This document shows, piece after piece, positions 1-8,800 of a stretch of 26,476 nucleotides of DNA. Source of the stretch: RH-chloro-G1 sp003670575. Its GTDB lineage: Bacteria > Chloroflexota > Dehalococcoidia > UBA2979. The position numbers and the translations under genes were made by a program. The stretch's first letter is position 1; the number at the start of each line of letters is the position of its first letter. Location of the stretch: the NCBI GenBank assembly GCA_947499615.1, contig CANMOP010000024.1, positions 1 through 26,476 on the forward strand, read 5' to 3'. The notes beneath the pieces are model-generated. The model saw only the letters and a list, made by a program, of their open reading frames with translations. It was not told where the DNA came from and did not search any database.

Positions 1-88
1 CGTCGCGCTTGTACGCGCCGGCGCCACGTTCGAGAAAGGAGTGCTTATCGAACAACACGATGAGCAGGATCAGGAAGACGCCGCGTGA
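1..88 (-). CDS. possible partial reading frame at left edge, unidentified
   Basis: On the minus strand an open frame runs from a TGA at 89-91 off the left edge. It encodes a hydrophobic stretch (GVFLILLIVLF) followed by DKHSFLERGAGAYKRD, and about 24 of 28 codons end in G or C, as in the real genes nearby. No ATG or clear ribosome site is visible, so it may be an internal piece of a decayed membrane protein or a gene using GTG or TTG. The opposite strand also has an open frame here, ending with TGA at 86-88 (tail EQHDEQDQEDAA), but its third-position GC is poorer. Which strand is coding cannot be settled from 88 bases. Confidence 0.25.
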
Positions 89-130
89 TCACCAGCACCA
101 CTGATCCACAACTCTTGACGATATCTCAAG

Positions 131-448
131 TTGGCCGCAACGTTCGCGCTTGGTGGTCGCGCACTGCGCCTTGCCGCGCGGCCCGGCCTCCGTAGCGCGA
201 CGAACACTCCCCCCTCCTGCGAACATCCCGCCCACGTCCAGGATGCGGCGTACCACGCTCTGGACGACGCTGCGCTCTTCACCGTGCGTGACGGGGCCAT
301 CATGGCAGCGTCGGCCACACAGCACAGGGGGCAGGTCGTGTGCGCGGGATGTGGCGAGGACGTCGCGGTGGCCTTCACGAACCAGACCGATGTGGGCCCA
401 TGCTGCGTCCCCTGCGCCAGCACCGCGCCCGTGCTCGCCGTTCGCTAG
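131..448 (+). CDS. small hypothetical protein with a zinc-ribbon-like C-terminus
   Basis: This is an open frame of up to 105 residues with high third-position GC, possibly starting at TTG 131 or at the internal ATG 302. Near its C-terminus two Cys pairs, CAGC and CVPC, stand 17 residues apart, the spacing of a small C2-C2 zinc ribbon. I do not recognise a family. It lies between degraded genes, has no convincing ribosome site, and overlaps an opposite-strand open frame, so it may itself be a remnant. The Cys pairs and codon bias are what I see; a metal-binding role is inference only. Confidence 0.28.
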   Translation: MAATFALGGRALRLAARPGLRSATNTPPSCEHPAHVQDAAYHALDDAALFTVRDGAIMAASATQHRGQVVCAGCGEDVAVAFTNQTDVGPCCVPCASTAPVLAVR

Positions 449-493
449 CACGGCACGCCAGCTCCGAGACAGGCCGAAACGCCGCGAATCACC

Positions 494-622
494 ATGGAAC
501 GCGGGCACGACGGTTCTGTGAAAACTCAGGTCCGGCACGTGTCGCCACCTGAGTCCCTCGCGCTGCTCCGTGACGCGGCGCTCGCGTTGTTGATCAACTC
601 TCGCCAGCAGGACGTGAAATGA
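494..622 (+). pseudogene. C-terminal remnant of an ISAs1/H-repeat-type transposase
   Basis: A 42-codon frame ending at TGA 620-622 encodes QVRHVSPPESLALLRDAALA followed by LLINS. This matches, with exact spacing, the C-terminal signature of ISAs1-family transposases, which reads approximately R-x5-PE-x2-AL-x-R-x2-AL-x-LL just after the last catalytic acidic residue. The frame just downstream (about 640-690) also resembles the tail that follows this motif. The catalytic domain, the rest of the transposase and recognisable terminal inverted repeats are missing, so this is a dead fragment. The match is from memory of the family, not an alignment. Confidence 0.5.
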
Positions 623-866
623 CTGCATCGCTCGGGTGATCACATCGAGGCTGCATTCTGTCAGTCGTTGCACTCCCCATTGAACATCGTGCAGAACGGC
701 AACGCCGCCTCAAGGTTCCCGCACCCCGGTATCGCGTCCTACCGCTGCTTCCACGGCCGATCCGACTACTCCGTCGGTTGTACAGACACCGATCGAGGCG
801 ATGCATCGCCTTGTGCCCACAGATCCATCGGATAGCGTTCGGGTAGACCGGTGCGGAGCGGTACCC

Positions 867-1154
867 TCAGTTGGCCTGCCCTACAGCACGAGCGGCGTTG
901 CTCGTGCGAATCGCGAACGCCATCACCGGCACGACAATGACTGCCGCGCACAAAGTCAGTAGCGCATACGAGCCGAATCCCACCACGACCCCGGCGAGGA
1001 TGCCCCCGCTCGCGCCCGCAACACCCATCGCCAGATCCGCGGCACCCTGCCCGTTCGGTCGGTCCGCCAGCGGCAAGGACTCACTGAGTAGCGTGGATCC
1101 AGCGACGAGCGTGCAGCACCAGCCGAGCCCCAGCAGCAACAGGCCGAGGCGGGT
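867..1154 (-). pseudogene. C-terminal fragment of an MFS transporter
   Basis: About 95 codons on the minus strand, ending at TGA (867-869), encode the last part of a major facilitator transporter. It starts with RLGLLLLGLGWCCTLVAGS (helix), then TLLSESLPLADRPNGQGAADLAMGV as the typical cytoplasmic loop with its QGAxD-like motif, then two more hydrophobic segments (GGILAGVVVGFGSYALL and AAVIVVPVMAFAI) and a short basic tail. Full-length MFS proteins have about 400 residues and 12 helices; only about three helices remain. Upstream of about 1154 the frame stays open but no longer looks like protein, and the lipoprotein gene begins on the other strand, so the 5' part has been lost. Confidence 0.6.
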
Positions 1155-1260
1155 GGAGTCGTGCGCCGCCGCCTCCCCGCGCTCGACGCAACCGCTATCA
1201 TCGCCGCATCGCGCACCCACCCGCGCATCGCCAGCCCGCCACCATCGAGGGAACCCACCC

Positions 1261-2200
1261 ATGCCATCGCCGCACCACTGGCGCACCCACTGGCGAGCCG
1301 TCCTCCTCAACCTCGTGCTCGCGGCGCTCGCCACGGGCTGCCGCGCGACCGATCCGGAACGCCGCGCCGGACTCGGCGTCGAGGCTACTCCCATCGCGAC
1401 TCAGCCCGTGTCGCGAACCGCCGCCTCCGGCCGGCCCTCGGTCGACGTCACCCGTGACACTCAGCTCGTGCCGTCGCCGATCACACCCGCTGCCACGCCG
1501 CCGACAGCCACCGCCACCCCGCGCCCGTGTTCTGCCACCAGATTCCCCCCAGATCCATACCCCGTCGTGCTCGACCCACCGGAGCCACGCGGCGGCGAGC
1601 TGGTGACCGTGACCGTCCCCGCGATCCCGCCAGGCGTGTACCGCGTGGACCTGATCCGGTACCCAAGCGACGGCGGTTACTTCCTCGGCGCGCTGAACGC
1701 TGCCAACGGACACAGCACGATCGAATTCCGAATGCCCGAGACGGCGTTGCAGTGCCTCAGGGTTCTGGTGGGGGAAGACGTTCCAATCTCCCCGGCCAGG
1801 GTTTACACCACAGCTCACTTCGATTACCGGGGTCCCGCATTCGCGCCCGCGCCGTGCAGTGCTCTGCCCAGCGACGTGCTCCGATTGCAAAATGTCTGGC
1901 AGGGGGAAGTCACCTCCAACGGTTCCGAATGGATCTATCGGCTGAGCACCGCGAAAGGCACCCCCGGTTATGCCTACAGAGGCAACTCCCATGCCGTCGC
2001 ATGGTTATGTCCTCTTGCGCCTCCGGTACGGCGGTAGAGAATTCGAACGTTTGCCCGGTGTCCTGACCACTGACGCCGACACTGGTGGCTCCATGACGCT
2101 CCAATTGCCCGTCAAACCTGCCTGGAGAGGCAAGTGCGTGGTCGCGACCTACGTCTTCTACGACGGGACTGACTCCGAGGCGTTCTTCGACTACCCGTGA
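1261..2200 (+). CDS. predicted secreted lipoprotein, interrupted by a frameshift
   Basis: The frame from ATG 1261 (GAGGG about 10 bases upstream) begins with a lipoprotein signal: basic n-region, hydrophobic residues 13-24 and lipobox ATGC with Cys27. A Thr/Pro/Ala linker (about residues 71-89) and a beta-rich region with several Cys follow. I recognise no family. The frame ends early at 2037, but the +1 frame carries a convincing continuation (HGYVLLRLRYGG to EAFFDYP) ending at TGA 2198-2200. The two join smoothly if the C5 tract 1961-1965 is read as C4, giving STAKGTPVMPTEATPMPSHG in one frame and a 312-residue protein. The break may be a genuine pseudogene, a phase-variable tract or a sequence error. 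The cysteines and linker suggest an extracytoplasmic, membrane-anchored protein. Confidence 0.6.
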
Positions 2201-2213
2201 CGTCGTTGCCCGC

Positions 2214-2239
2214 GGCGCGGCGTGCAGACGCGCCACGCC
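2214..2239. terminator. hairpin between convergent genes
   Basis: An 11-bp stem (2214-2224 with 2229-2239, one mismatch and one G-T pair) closes a four-base loop CAGA. It lies just after the lipoprotein stop and before the leftward small ORF. There is no clear T run, so its role as a terminator is inferred from stem strength and position. Confidence 0.35.
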
Positions 2240-2273
2240 CTCGCGTATTGCCAGCGTCCTCATATCCGCCTCC

Positions 2274-2459
2274 CTAGATCCCGCTCAGCGCGTTAACCAC
2301 GCGCACGGCGAGCACCTTGGCACTCGTCGGGTCGTAGTCCAGCGCGTACGACAGCGTCACCGTCTCCGCATCGCCCGCGTGCGAGAATCGCGGCGGCGCG
2401 TTGTGGTAGCCCGCCCAGTCAACCCGCAGCGGGATGAACCCACGCTCAGCGCGAGACAT
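2274..2459 (-). CDS. small hypothetical protein
   Basis: This 61-codon frame (from ATG 2459) encodes MSRAERGFIPLRVDWAG..., with a C-terminal half that alternates like beta strands (ETVTLSYALDY, KVLAVRVVNAL). No family is recognised and no strong ribosome site is visible. It sits 65 bases downstream of tRNA-Pro on the same strand. The frame stays open upstream into the tRNA, so that upstream part is not coding. It could be a real small protein or the surviving end of a longer gene. Confidence 0.35.
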   Translation of the reverse strand: MSRAERGFIPLRVDWAGYHNAPPRFSHAGDAETVTLSYALDYDPTSAKVLAVRVVNALSGI

Positions 2460-2524
2460 CGACGAGACTTCGCGGGATGGAGAGCGCGACGGCGGAGATG
2501 CCGATCGCACGGAGAGCGCAGCAT

Positions 2525-2601
2525 TGGTCGGGGAGACACGATTTGAACGTGCGGCCTCTTGACCCCCAGTCAAGTGCGCTACCAGGCTGCGCCACTCCCC
2601 G
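2525..2601 (-). tRNA. tRNA-Pro (anticodon GGG)
   Basis: The minus strand folds into a complete cloverleaf. The acceptor stem CGGGGAG (5' end at 2601) pairs with CTCCCCG; the D arm reads GCGCAGCCTGGTAGCGC; the anticodon stem CTTGA/TCAAG carries loop CTGGGGG, which puts GGG at 2565-2567 (proline codon CCC); the variable loop is short; the T arm contains GTTCAAATC. The discriminator is A and the CCA end is encoded (2525-2527). It lies 59 bases downstream of the membrane protein gene on the same strand. Confidence 0.95.
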
Positions 2602-2660
2602 ACCGAGGTCTCGATGCTAGCAGAGCCGACCCTCGGGAGCCACGGGCAGCCCGATCGAAC

Positions 2661-3716
2661 CTACGCGATGCCCGCGACCCGAGCACCGATCACCATCGCC
2701 ACACCAACGATCGCCACCGCCGCGTACTGCAGCACCACCGATGTGCTGAGGTGCCGCGTCATGTAGGAGTGCATCAGCCCGGTGACAAAGTAGAACACCA
2801 GCAGCAGCGTCAGCCCCGCAAAGTACGAGTCGATCGGCATGAACTGCAGCACCCAGCGCGCCTGCGCCACCACCAGCCCCGCGATGCCCGCGAACAGCAG
2901 CGTCTCCAGCGGGTCGATCGCGCCGTCACGCAGCAACTCCACCGCCAGCAGCACCGACAACGCCGCCACCGCCACCAGCGCCGCCGTCAGCCCCAGGTCG
3001 AATGCGTACGCCAGCGAGAACAGCGAAAACCCCACGAGGTACGTCGCGGCCGCCGCAATGAAGCGTGCGGCGCCCTGCAGCGGATCCGTCGCGCGCACGG
3101 ATGCAACCTCCGCCACCACCACCACGCCGAACAGCAATCCCGCGCCCAGACCGGCCACAATGGTCCAGTACCCCTGCGCGTTGTACTCGGCGAAGACCGG
3201 CACCGTGAGCGCCAGCAGCGTCGGGAGGAACAGGTACGGCGTCGTATCCGCGCCGATCCCCCCCGCCCCCGCCGCATCATCGAACGCCGAGCGGCGAGCG
3301 GCGCGCAGCACCCCGTCCGTGCCCAACGCCGCGATCAGCGCCGCGAACAATGCGAGCCACCTCGGCGTCGGCTCAATGAGCAGAAACAACTCGAACGCGA
3401 TCGTCATGATGGCGGTCAAGATGACGGCCTCAACGGTCGCCGGCACGCCGAAGCGCGACCGCGGAACCTCGGGCGGCGCCGGGTCTAACGCATCCCACGT
3501 CGAGGCGAGCGGCCCCGTCTCGGGTTCGGGTTCGGCGACGATGCTCGCATCAAGCTCGTCAGCATCGTCCGCCGGCACGTCCGATGCCGCGTCAACCAGC
3601 GTCGAGGTGGCTTCGTCCGCTCCGGGCTCGATGTCTGACGCTGCGGGTGCGTCGACGTCCGAGGCTGGACGTTCGTCTCTCCCCCGCGGGCGCAAGCCGT
3701 CGTCGCCGGTGGTCAC
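2661..3716 (-). CDS. polytopic membrane protein with acidic N-terminal tail
   Basis: 351 residues from GTG 3716. Residues 1-90 are low-complexity, rich in Asp, Glu, Ala and Pro, with no signal peptide, and are probably cytosolic. Nine hydrophobic segments follow, near residues 93-112, 117-133, 158-178, 182-205, 215-235, 240-258, 265-285, 298-318 and 328-349. No transport or catalytic motif is recognised; it resembles uncharacterised DUF-type integral membrane proteins of Chloroflexota, but I cannot name the family with certainty. It starts 13 bases after the amidohydrolase stop, so it is very likely the last protein gene of the leftward operon; no strong ribosome site precedes the GTG, consistent with translation coupled to its neighbour. 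The function is unknown. Confidence 0.8.
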   Translation of the reverse strand: MTTGDDGLRPRGRDERPASDVDAPAASDIEPGADEATSTLVDAASDVPADDADELDASIVAEPEPETGPLASTWDALDPAPPEVPRSRFGVPATVEAVILTAIMTIAFELFLLIEPTPRWLALFAALIAALGTDGVLRAARRSAFDDAAGAGGIGADTTPYLFLPTLLALTVPVFAEYNAQGYWTIVAGLGAGLLFGVVVVAEVASVRATDPLQGAARFIAAAATYLVGFSLFSLAYAFDLGLTAALVAVAALSVLLAVELLRDGAIDPLETLLFAGIAGLVVAQARWVLQFMPIDSYFAGLTLLLVFYFVTGLMHSYMTRHLSTSVVLQYAAVAIVGVAMVIGARVAGIA

Positions 3717-3729
3717 TCGCGGGAGCCCG

Positions 3730-4626
3730 TCACTTCGCCGAGACTGCGGGCGTCACCTCGCCAAACATCTCGGCAGCGTTCGCATACCAGATGCGATCCC
3801 GCTCGTCCGAGGTGAGGCCGATGCGCTCCATGATCGCGGTGAGACTGCGGACGTGATCCTCGATCTCATCGTCGCGACAGTCCGACCCCCACACCAGCTT
3901 CTCGACGCCAATCTCCTTGCCGATCAGCCCGCGCTCCTCGGCGTGGCGCTCAATCGTCGCGCCGCCCGAGAGGTCGAAGTGCACCCAGTGCCGCCAGCGC
4001 GCAACGGACGACGCCTCGTCGTAGTTACCAGTGCCACCCATGTGCGCGCCAATCAGGCGCAGCTCCGGGAAGTTGTTCGCAATCGTGTCCAGGTGGAACG
4101 GTCGCATGCGCGTCGCCGACACGTCGCGAGGCTGCCCGCGACCCATGCGCTGCATGCGCTCCATGCTCTCCGCCGCCTTCGGATCGCGGCGCGGGTGGGT
4201 AATCGAGTAATCGACCCCGCCCCCAATCACGCCCATGTGGAACAGGATCGGCATCTTCGCAACCTCGGCGGCCTCGTAGATGCGGAAGTAGCCGTGAAAG
4301 TCGTAGTCATGCTTGGAGCCGATGATCTTCAGCCCGCGATAGCCCAGCTCGCGCAACCGCCGAATGTCGTGGCCGTTCGTCTCGTCGACGTTCACGACTG
4401 CGACCGGCACGAACAGATCCTCGTGCCGCCGAGACAGCACGATCGCGTCGTCGTGGGTGAGCGTCGGCATCGTGCCGGGACGCATTGGCCCGCCGCCGGA
4501 AAGCAGCGACGCCCGCGTCACCCCGGCCGCGCGAAGCGCATCGGCCCGAGCGTCCAGCGCGACCGCCGGATCCGCGTCAGGCTGGTCGAAATTGCGTGGA
4601 AAGTGGCAGTGGACATCCCATATCAT
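3730..4626 (-). CDS. amidohydrolase-2 family metal-dependent hydrolase
   Basis: 298 residues with the features of the amidohydrolase_2 (TIM-barrel) family. The metal ligands His6 and His8 sit in the N-terminal DVHCHF motif, with further candidates His130 (ILFHMG) and His195 (LIGAHMGG) and the catalytic Asp249 (VWGSDC). Family members hydrolyse or decarboxylate small cyclic or carboxylated substrates; the substrate is not readable here. The length matches the family. The ATG has AGGA seven bases upstream. The start is 25 bases after the stop of the acetyltransferase gene and its own stop is 13 bases before the membrane protein gene, so it is part of the operon-like block. No signal peptide is visible, so the enzyme is cytosolic. 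Confidence 0.85.
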   Translation of the reverse strand: MIWDVHCHFPRNFDQPDADPAVALDARADALRAAGVTRASLLSGGGPMRPGTMPTLTHDDAIVLSRRHEDLFVPVAVVNVDETNGHDIRRLRELGYRGLKIIGSKHDYDFHGYFRIYEAAEVAKMPILFHMGVIGGGVDYSITHPRRDPKAAESMERMQRMGRGQPRDVSATRMRPFHLDTIANNFPELRLIGAHMGGTGNYDEASSVARWRHWVHFDLSGGATIERHAEERGLIGKEIGVEKLVWGSDCRDDEIEDHVRSLTAIMERIGLTSDERDRIWYANAAEMFGEVTPAVSAK

Positions 4627-4651
4627 GCAACTATCCTACCTCACCGAAGCG

Positions 4652-5122
4652 TCAGGGTCGCCGCCCCATTTGTACGGAGCGCGTCTCAAAGTCCAGCGCT
4701 TCCCAGAACGCAATCGCGCCCTCGTTGCCCCGCAGGATGCCCGCCTCCACCATCGAGGTACCGCGAGCCCGTTCGGCCGCCAGCAGCGCCTGAAGCGCCG
4801 CACGACCCACGCCGCGACGCCGGAACGATGGCAGCACGTAACACTCCAGGATCTCCGTTGTGCTGTCCCCGGGCAGCGGGTCATCCTCGAACACCTGCGC
4901 CATCACAAAGCCAGCGCGCTGCCCCTCGACGATGATCCACGACCACTCTTCTTCAGTAGCGCCTTCCTGCAGCGCGTCACGTCGGTCGTCCGCACTCTCA
5001 GGCGGCGCACCCAACGGGTCGAACACCTCGATCTCGGAGCAGTACGCCTCGAACATCTCGAACAACTCGTCGAAGTCCAGGTCGCGCACGGGCAGCAGGC
5101 TCACCACGGGGGGCGTCGTCAT
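4652..5122 (-). CDS. GNAT-family N-acetyltransferase
   Basis: 156 residues. The acetyl-CoA-binding motif A of the GNAT fold is clear: a beta strand ILECYVLP followed by RRRGVGRAAL at residues 101-110, the R/Q-x-x-G-x-G/A pattern. The C-terminal motif B region (GNEGAIAFWEALDFETRSVQM) matches the usual NxxAxxFYxxxGF pattern, with Trp in place of Tyr. The substrate is not predictable. I chose ATG 5122 because GAGGA stands about eight bases upstream; the frame is open further upstream, but that part is antisense-like and overlaps the HAD gene. It starts 22 bases after the HAD phosphatase stop, consistent with co-transcription. Confidence 0.85.
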   Translation of the reverse strand: MTTPPVVSLLPVRDLDFDELFEMFEAYCSEIEVFDPLGAPPESADDRRDALQEGATEEEWSWIIVEGQRAGFVMAQVFEDDPLPGDSTTEILECYVLPSFRRRGVGRAALQALLAAERARGTSMVEAGILRGNEGAIAFWEALDFETRSVQMGRRP

Positions 5123-5144
5123 CGGGACATCCTCACTCGCATCG

Positions 5145-5858
5145 TCATAGCGGTACCTCCAGCAGCGTGCGGATGGCGTCCGGATCGGCGCTCGTCCCGT
5201 TTCGATCGAGGAGCACCGCGCGCATGCCGGCAGCGCGTGCGCCCTGTACATCGTGCACCACGTTGTCGCCGACGTAGAGCAGCGCAGCCGGTGCCTCGCC
5301 CGCCAACTCCGCTGCGGCGCGAAAGATCGCCGGGTGCGGCTTGCGATACCCCACGCGCGCACTGGTCAGCACGCCGTCCAGCAATGGCCCGAGGCCCAGC
5401 GCGTCGATCGCGTCCGGGAGCCGCCAGATGTGGTTCGAGACGATGTACGCGCGCAGCCCGGCAGCACGAACCCGCTCCAACGCGGGCACACTGTCATCGT
5501 ACAGCGCGAAGTGAACCGGATCGGCTTCGAGCTCACACAGCCGCTCGGCGATTGCCTGCATCACTTCCGGCGCCCCATGCACGCCGGCCGCCTCGTACCG
5601 TCCGAGGTGGAGTCGCGCGCGGATCGAGTTGAACTCCCGCTCGTTGCCCGAATACGCGGAATGGTCGACGCCATACGCCGTCTCCCACGGTGCCCATCCG
5701 GCATCCACGGCGCCCGCAATCGCCTCGGCGGTGGTCACAATGCCATGCTCGGCGGCCGCGCTCACGTACAGGTCGAGGTGACTCGGGCGGTATGTGCCCA
5801 ACGTCCCATCGAAGTCGAACAACACCGCCCGAAGCCCGCCCGCCGACATCGTCGTCAC
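5145..5858 (-). CDS. HAD-superfamily hydrolase (phosphatase-like)
   Basis: About 237 residues. HAD motif I is FDFDGTLGTY near the N-terminus (nucleophile Asp and acid/base Asp), motif II is the region YIVSNH, motif III is the Lys in YRKPHP and motif IV is GDNVVHDVQGA. A helical cap lies between motifs I and II. Such enzymes remove phosphate from small metabolites; the substrate is unknown. I prefer GTG 5858 as the start because GAGG lies eight bases before it, inside the end of mfd; ATG 5849 three codons later is the alternative. The gene starts four bases after the mfd stop, so it is almost certainly co-transcribed and probably coupled to mfd. Confidence 0.85.
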   Translation of the reverse strand: MTTMSAGGLRAVLFDFDGTLGTYRPSHLDLYVSAAAEHGIVTTAEAIAGAVDAGWAPWETAYGVDHSAYSGNEREFNSIRARLHLGRYEAAGVHGAPEVMQAIAERLCELEADPVHFALYDDSVPALERVRAAGLRAYIVSNHIWRLPDAIDALGLGPLLDGVLTSARVGYRKPHPAIFRAAAELAGEAPAALLYVGDNVVHDVQGARAAGMRAVLLDRNGTSADPDAIRTLLEVPL

Positions 5859-5862
5859 GCGC

Positions 5863-8800
5863 CTAGCCTCGCGTCCCAGGTGTCGCGGCTGGAGCGCTCG
5901 TCGCGGTCGCGGCCGGCACACGCAGCAGCCGCAGCGTCGCCTCCACCGCGTCCAGCCAGCGCTCGCCCAGCGCTGCGCGCGGCAGCCGCAACTGCGAACG
6001 ACCGATGCGCACTTCGCGTGGCAGCCGCGGCAGCGCGCGACCACCAAACTCTCGGCCGTCGCGAGAGGTCAGCACCACCTCGCCCTCCTCCAGCCGCACC
6101 GCGGAGACCTCCGCCGCGCCAGCGGCCAGCCGGATGCGCACCAGCCCGAGCAACTGCGCGAGCGCCGACGGGATCGGACCGAGCCGATCCACGAGTTCCG
6201 CTGCCAGCGCCTCCGCCTCGTCAATCGAGGTAAGCGCGGCGATGCGCTGGTAGAGCGCGAGCCGCGCCTCAATCTCCGGCGAGTACGACTCCGGGATGAA
6301 CGCCGAGGCCGGCAGGTCGATCGCTACCGGCCGCACCACCCGCGAGGGCGGCAGCGCCGCCGTCGCGGACGCAGGCACGTGCGCGCTCGTCTTCATGCCG
6401 TCCACCGCGTCGGCGAGCATCTGCGTGTAGAGGTCGAATCCGACGGCCGCGATCTGTCCGCTCTGCTCGGACCCCAGCAGGTTGCCAGCACCGCGAATCT
6501 CCAGGTCCCGCATCGCCACCTGGAATCCCGACCCCAGTTCGCTCGCCTCGAAGATCGTCGAGAGTCGTTGCTGCGCAACCTCGGTCAGCACGCGCTCGTG
6601 GGAGTGCAACAGGTACGCATACGCCTGGTGCGAAGAACGCCCGACCCGACCGCGCAACTGGTACAACTGCCCCAGGCCCAGCGTGTCCGCGCGGTCGATG
6701 ATCATTGTGTTCACGTTCGGGATGTCGATCCCGGACTCGATGATCGTCGTGCACACCAGCACATCGAACTCGCCGTCCGCGAACCGCTCCATCACCTTGG
6801 ACAGCACCATCTCCGGCATCTGCCCGTGCCCCACGACAACGCGCGCTTCCGGTACCAGCGCGCGCAACCGTTCCGCCAGCAGGTCAATGGAATGCACGCG
6901 GTTGTGCACCACGTACAACTGCCCGCCCCGCTCCATCTCGTGCAGCAGCGCCTCACGCACCAACGCGTCGTCCCACTCCGCGACGTAGGTCTGCACCGGC
7001 TGACGATCCATCGGCGCAGTGTCGATCGTCGACATGTCACGAATCCCCGCGAGCGACATGTGCAGCGTGCGCGGGATCGGCGTCGCGGACAGCGAGAGCA
7101 CATCCACCTCGAGGCGCATGCGCTTCAACCGCTCCTTGTGCGCCACGCCGAACCGCTGCTCCTCGTCGATGATCACCAGCCCAAGGTCCGCGAACTCGAC
7201 CCCCGCCTGCAGCAGCCGATGCGTCCCGATGACGATGTCCACCTCGCCCGACCGCATCCCCGCGATCACATCGCGCGCCTCCGCGTCCGTGCGAAAACGG
7301 GACAGCGATTCAATGCGCACCGGATAGGCCGCCAACCGCTCGCGGAACGTGCGCTCGTGCTGCTGCGCCAACACCGTCGTGGGCACCAGCACGCCGACTT
7401 GTCGCCCGTCCATCACCGCCTTGAACGCGGCTCGCAGCGCCACCTCTGTCTTGCCGAACCCGACGTCGCCGCAGATCAGCCGATCCATCGGCCGAGGCGA
7501 CTCCATGTCCGCCTTCACCTCGGCCAGCGCGCGCAACTGATCCTCGGTCTCCTCGTACGGGAACGCGCCTTCCATCTCAATCTGCCACGGCGTGTCGGCG
7601 CGGAATGCATGGCCCGGCAGCATCGTCCGCGCCGCGTACAGCCGCAGCAGGTCCGCCGCCACGATCGAGACTGCCGCCTTCACGCGCGCCCGAGCGTGAT
7701 TCCATTCCTGCGTGCCGAGCCGCGTCAGCCGCGGAATGTGATCGGACGGCGCCGCGTAGCGCGTGACGCGATCGACCTGATCGATCGGCACGTACAACCG
7801 ATCGTCGTCCGCGTAACGCAACTCCAGGTAGTCGCGCTCACCGTCGTCGACCGGACGCCGCACGATGCCCGCGAACCGCGCGATGCCATGATCGGCATGC
7901 ACCACGAAGTCGCCCGGCACCACCTCCGCCAGGAACTTGGAACGCTGCGACCCGGCGCGACGCAACGTGCGCCGCTGCTTCACGAACCCGAACAACTCGC
8001 GATCCGTCGACAGCGCTAAGATCCCGCGCGGCCCCGCCACCTGCCACCCCTCGGAGAGCGCCCCCTGCACCAGTGCCAACGTGCCGGCGGCCAGCACGCC
8101 ATCGAGGCTCGAGTGCACCGGCGCAACCACCCCCGCGTCCGCCAGCACCTCGTGGTACCGCTGCGCCTGCTGCGAGACGACCACAATGCGGTCGCCGCGC
8201 CGCAGCTCGCGCCCGGCATCGCCAGCCGCTGCCGGAAGCCGCCCCGCGTACGCATCGCGAGCGGTGAACGGCAACCGGAACGCATCGGCCTCTCGGCCCG
8301 TCGCCCAGCGCGCGAAGTCCGCGCGCGGCCGATGGCGATCGAGTGCGACCTCCAACTCCGCGCGGCGCGCGTGCGGGTACGCGGTCTCATCCGTAAGCTC
8401 GCGCGCCTCGATAAGCTCGCCACGGCGTTCCTGCGCCAACTCGTCGTGATCCACCGCAGCGGCATCGATGGCTTCGCGCTCGTCGAGAATCAGCACACCG
8501 TTCGATGGCAGGTGGTCCAGCAACGTGCCATCCACGGCCAGCGGTCCGTACCGCGCGGCAGCGGGCAACTCGCCTCGACGCAGCGCGTGCGCCTCTTCTT
8601 CGACCTCCGCGCCGCGCACGCCCTGCATCCGGTCGCCGACCAGCACCAGCGCGCCACGCTCAGCGATCCACTCGCTCGCCGGACCAATGTGCACGCGCTC
8701 CAGCCGCTCGCTCGTGCGCTGCGTCTCCGGATCGAACGTGCGAATCGACTCGACCGCCTGCCCCATCCACTCGATGCGCACCGGCAGCGCACCGTCCGGC

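Noticed and set aside
89..673. 194-codon minus-strand open frame across the left region
   Set aside because: It has no recognisable motif or ribosome site and runs antisense to the transposase remnant; composition alone keeps it open in this GC-rich DNA.
871..1260. Upstream extension of the lipoprotein frame
   Set aside because: The region is antisense to the MFS fragment and lacks a signal sequence; the lipoprotein signal begins at ATG 1261.
5794..8019. Very long plus-strand open frame across mfd
   Set aside because: It is composed mostly of Arg, His, Pro and Gln, the typical shadow of a GC-rich gene; mfd on the other strand has every expected motif.
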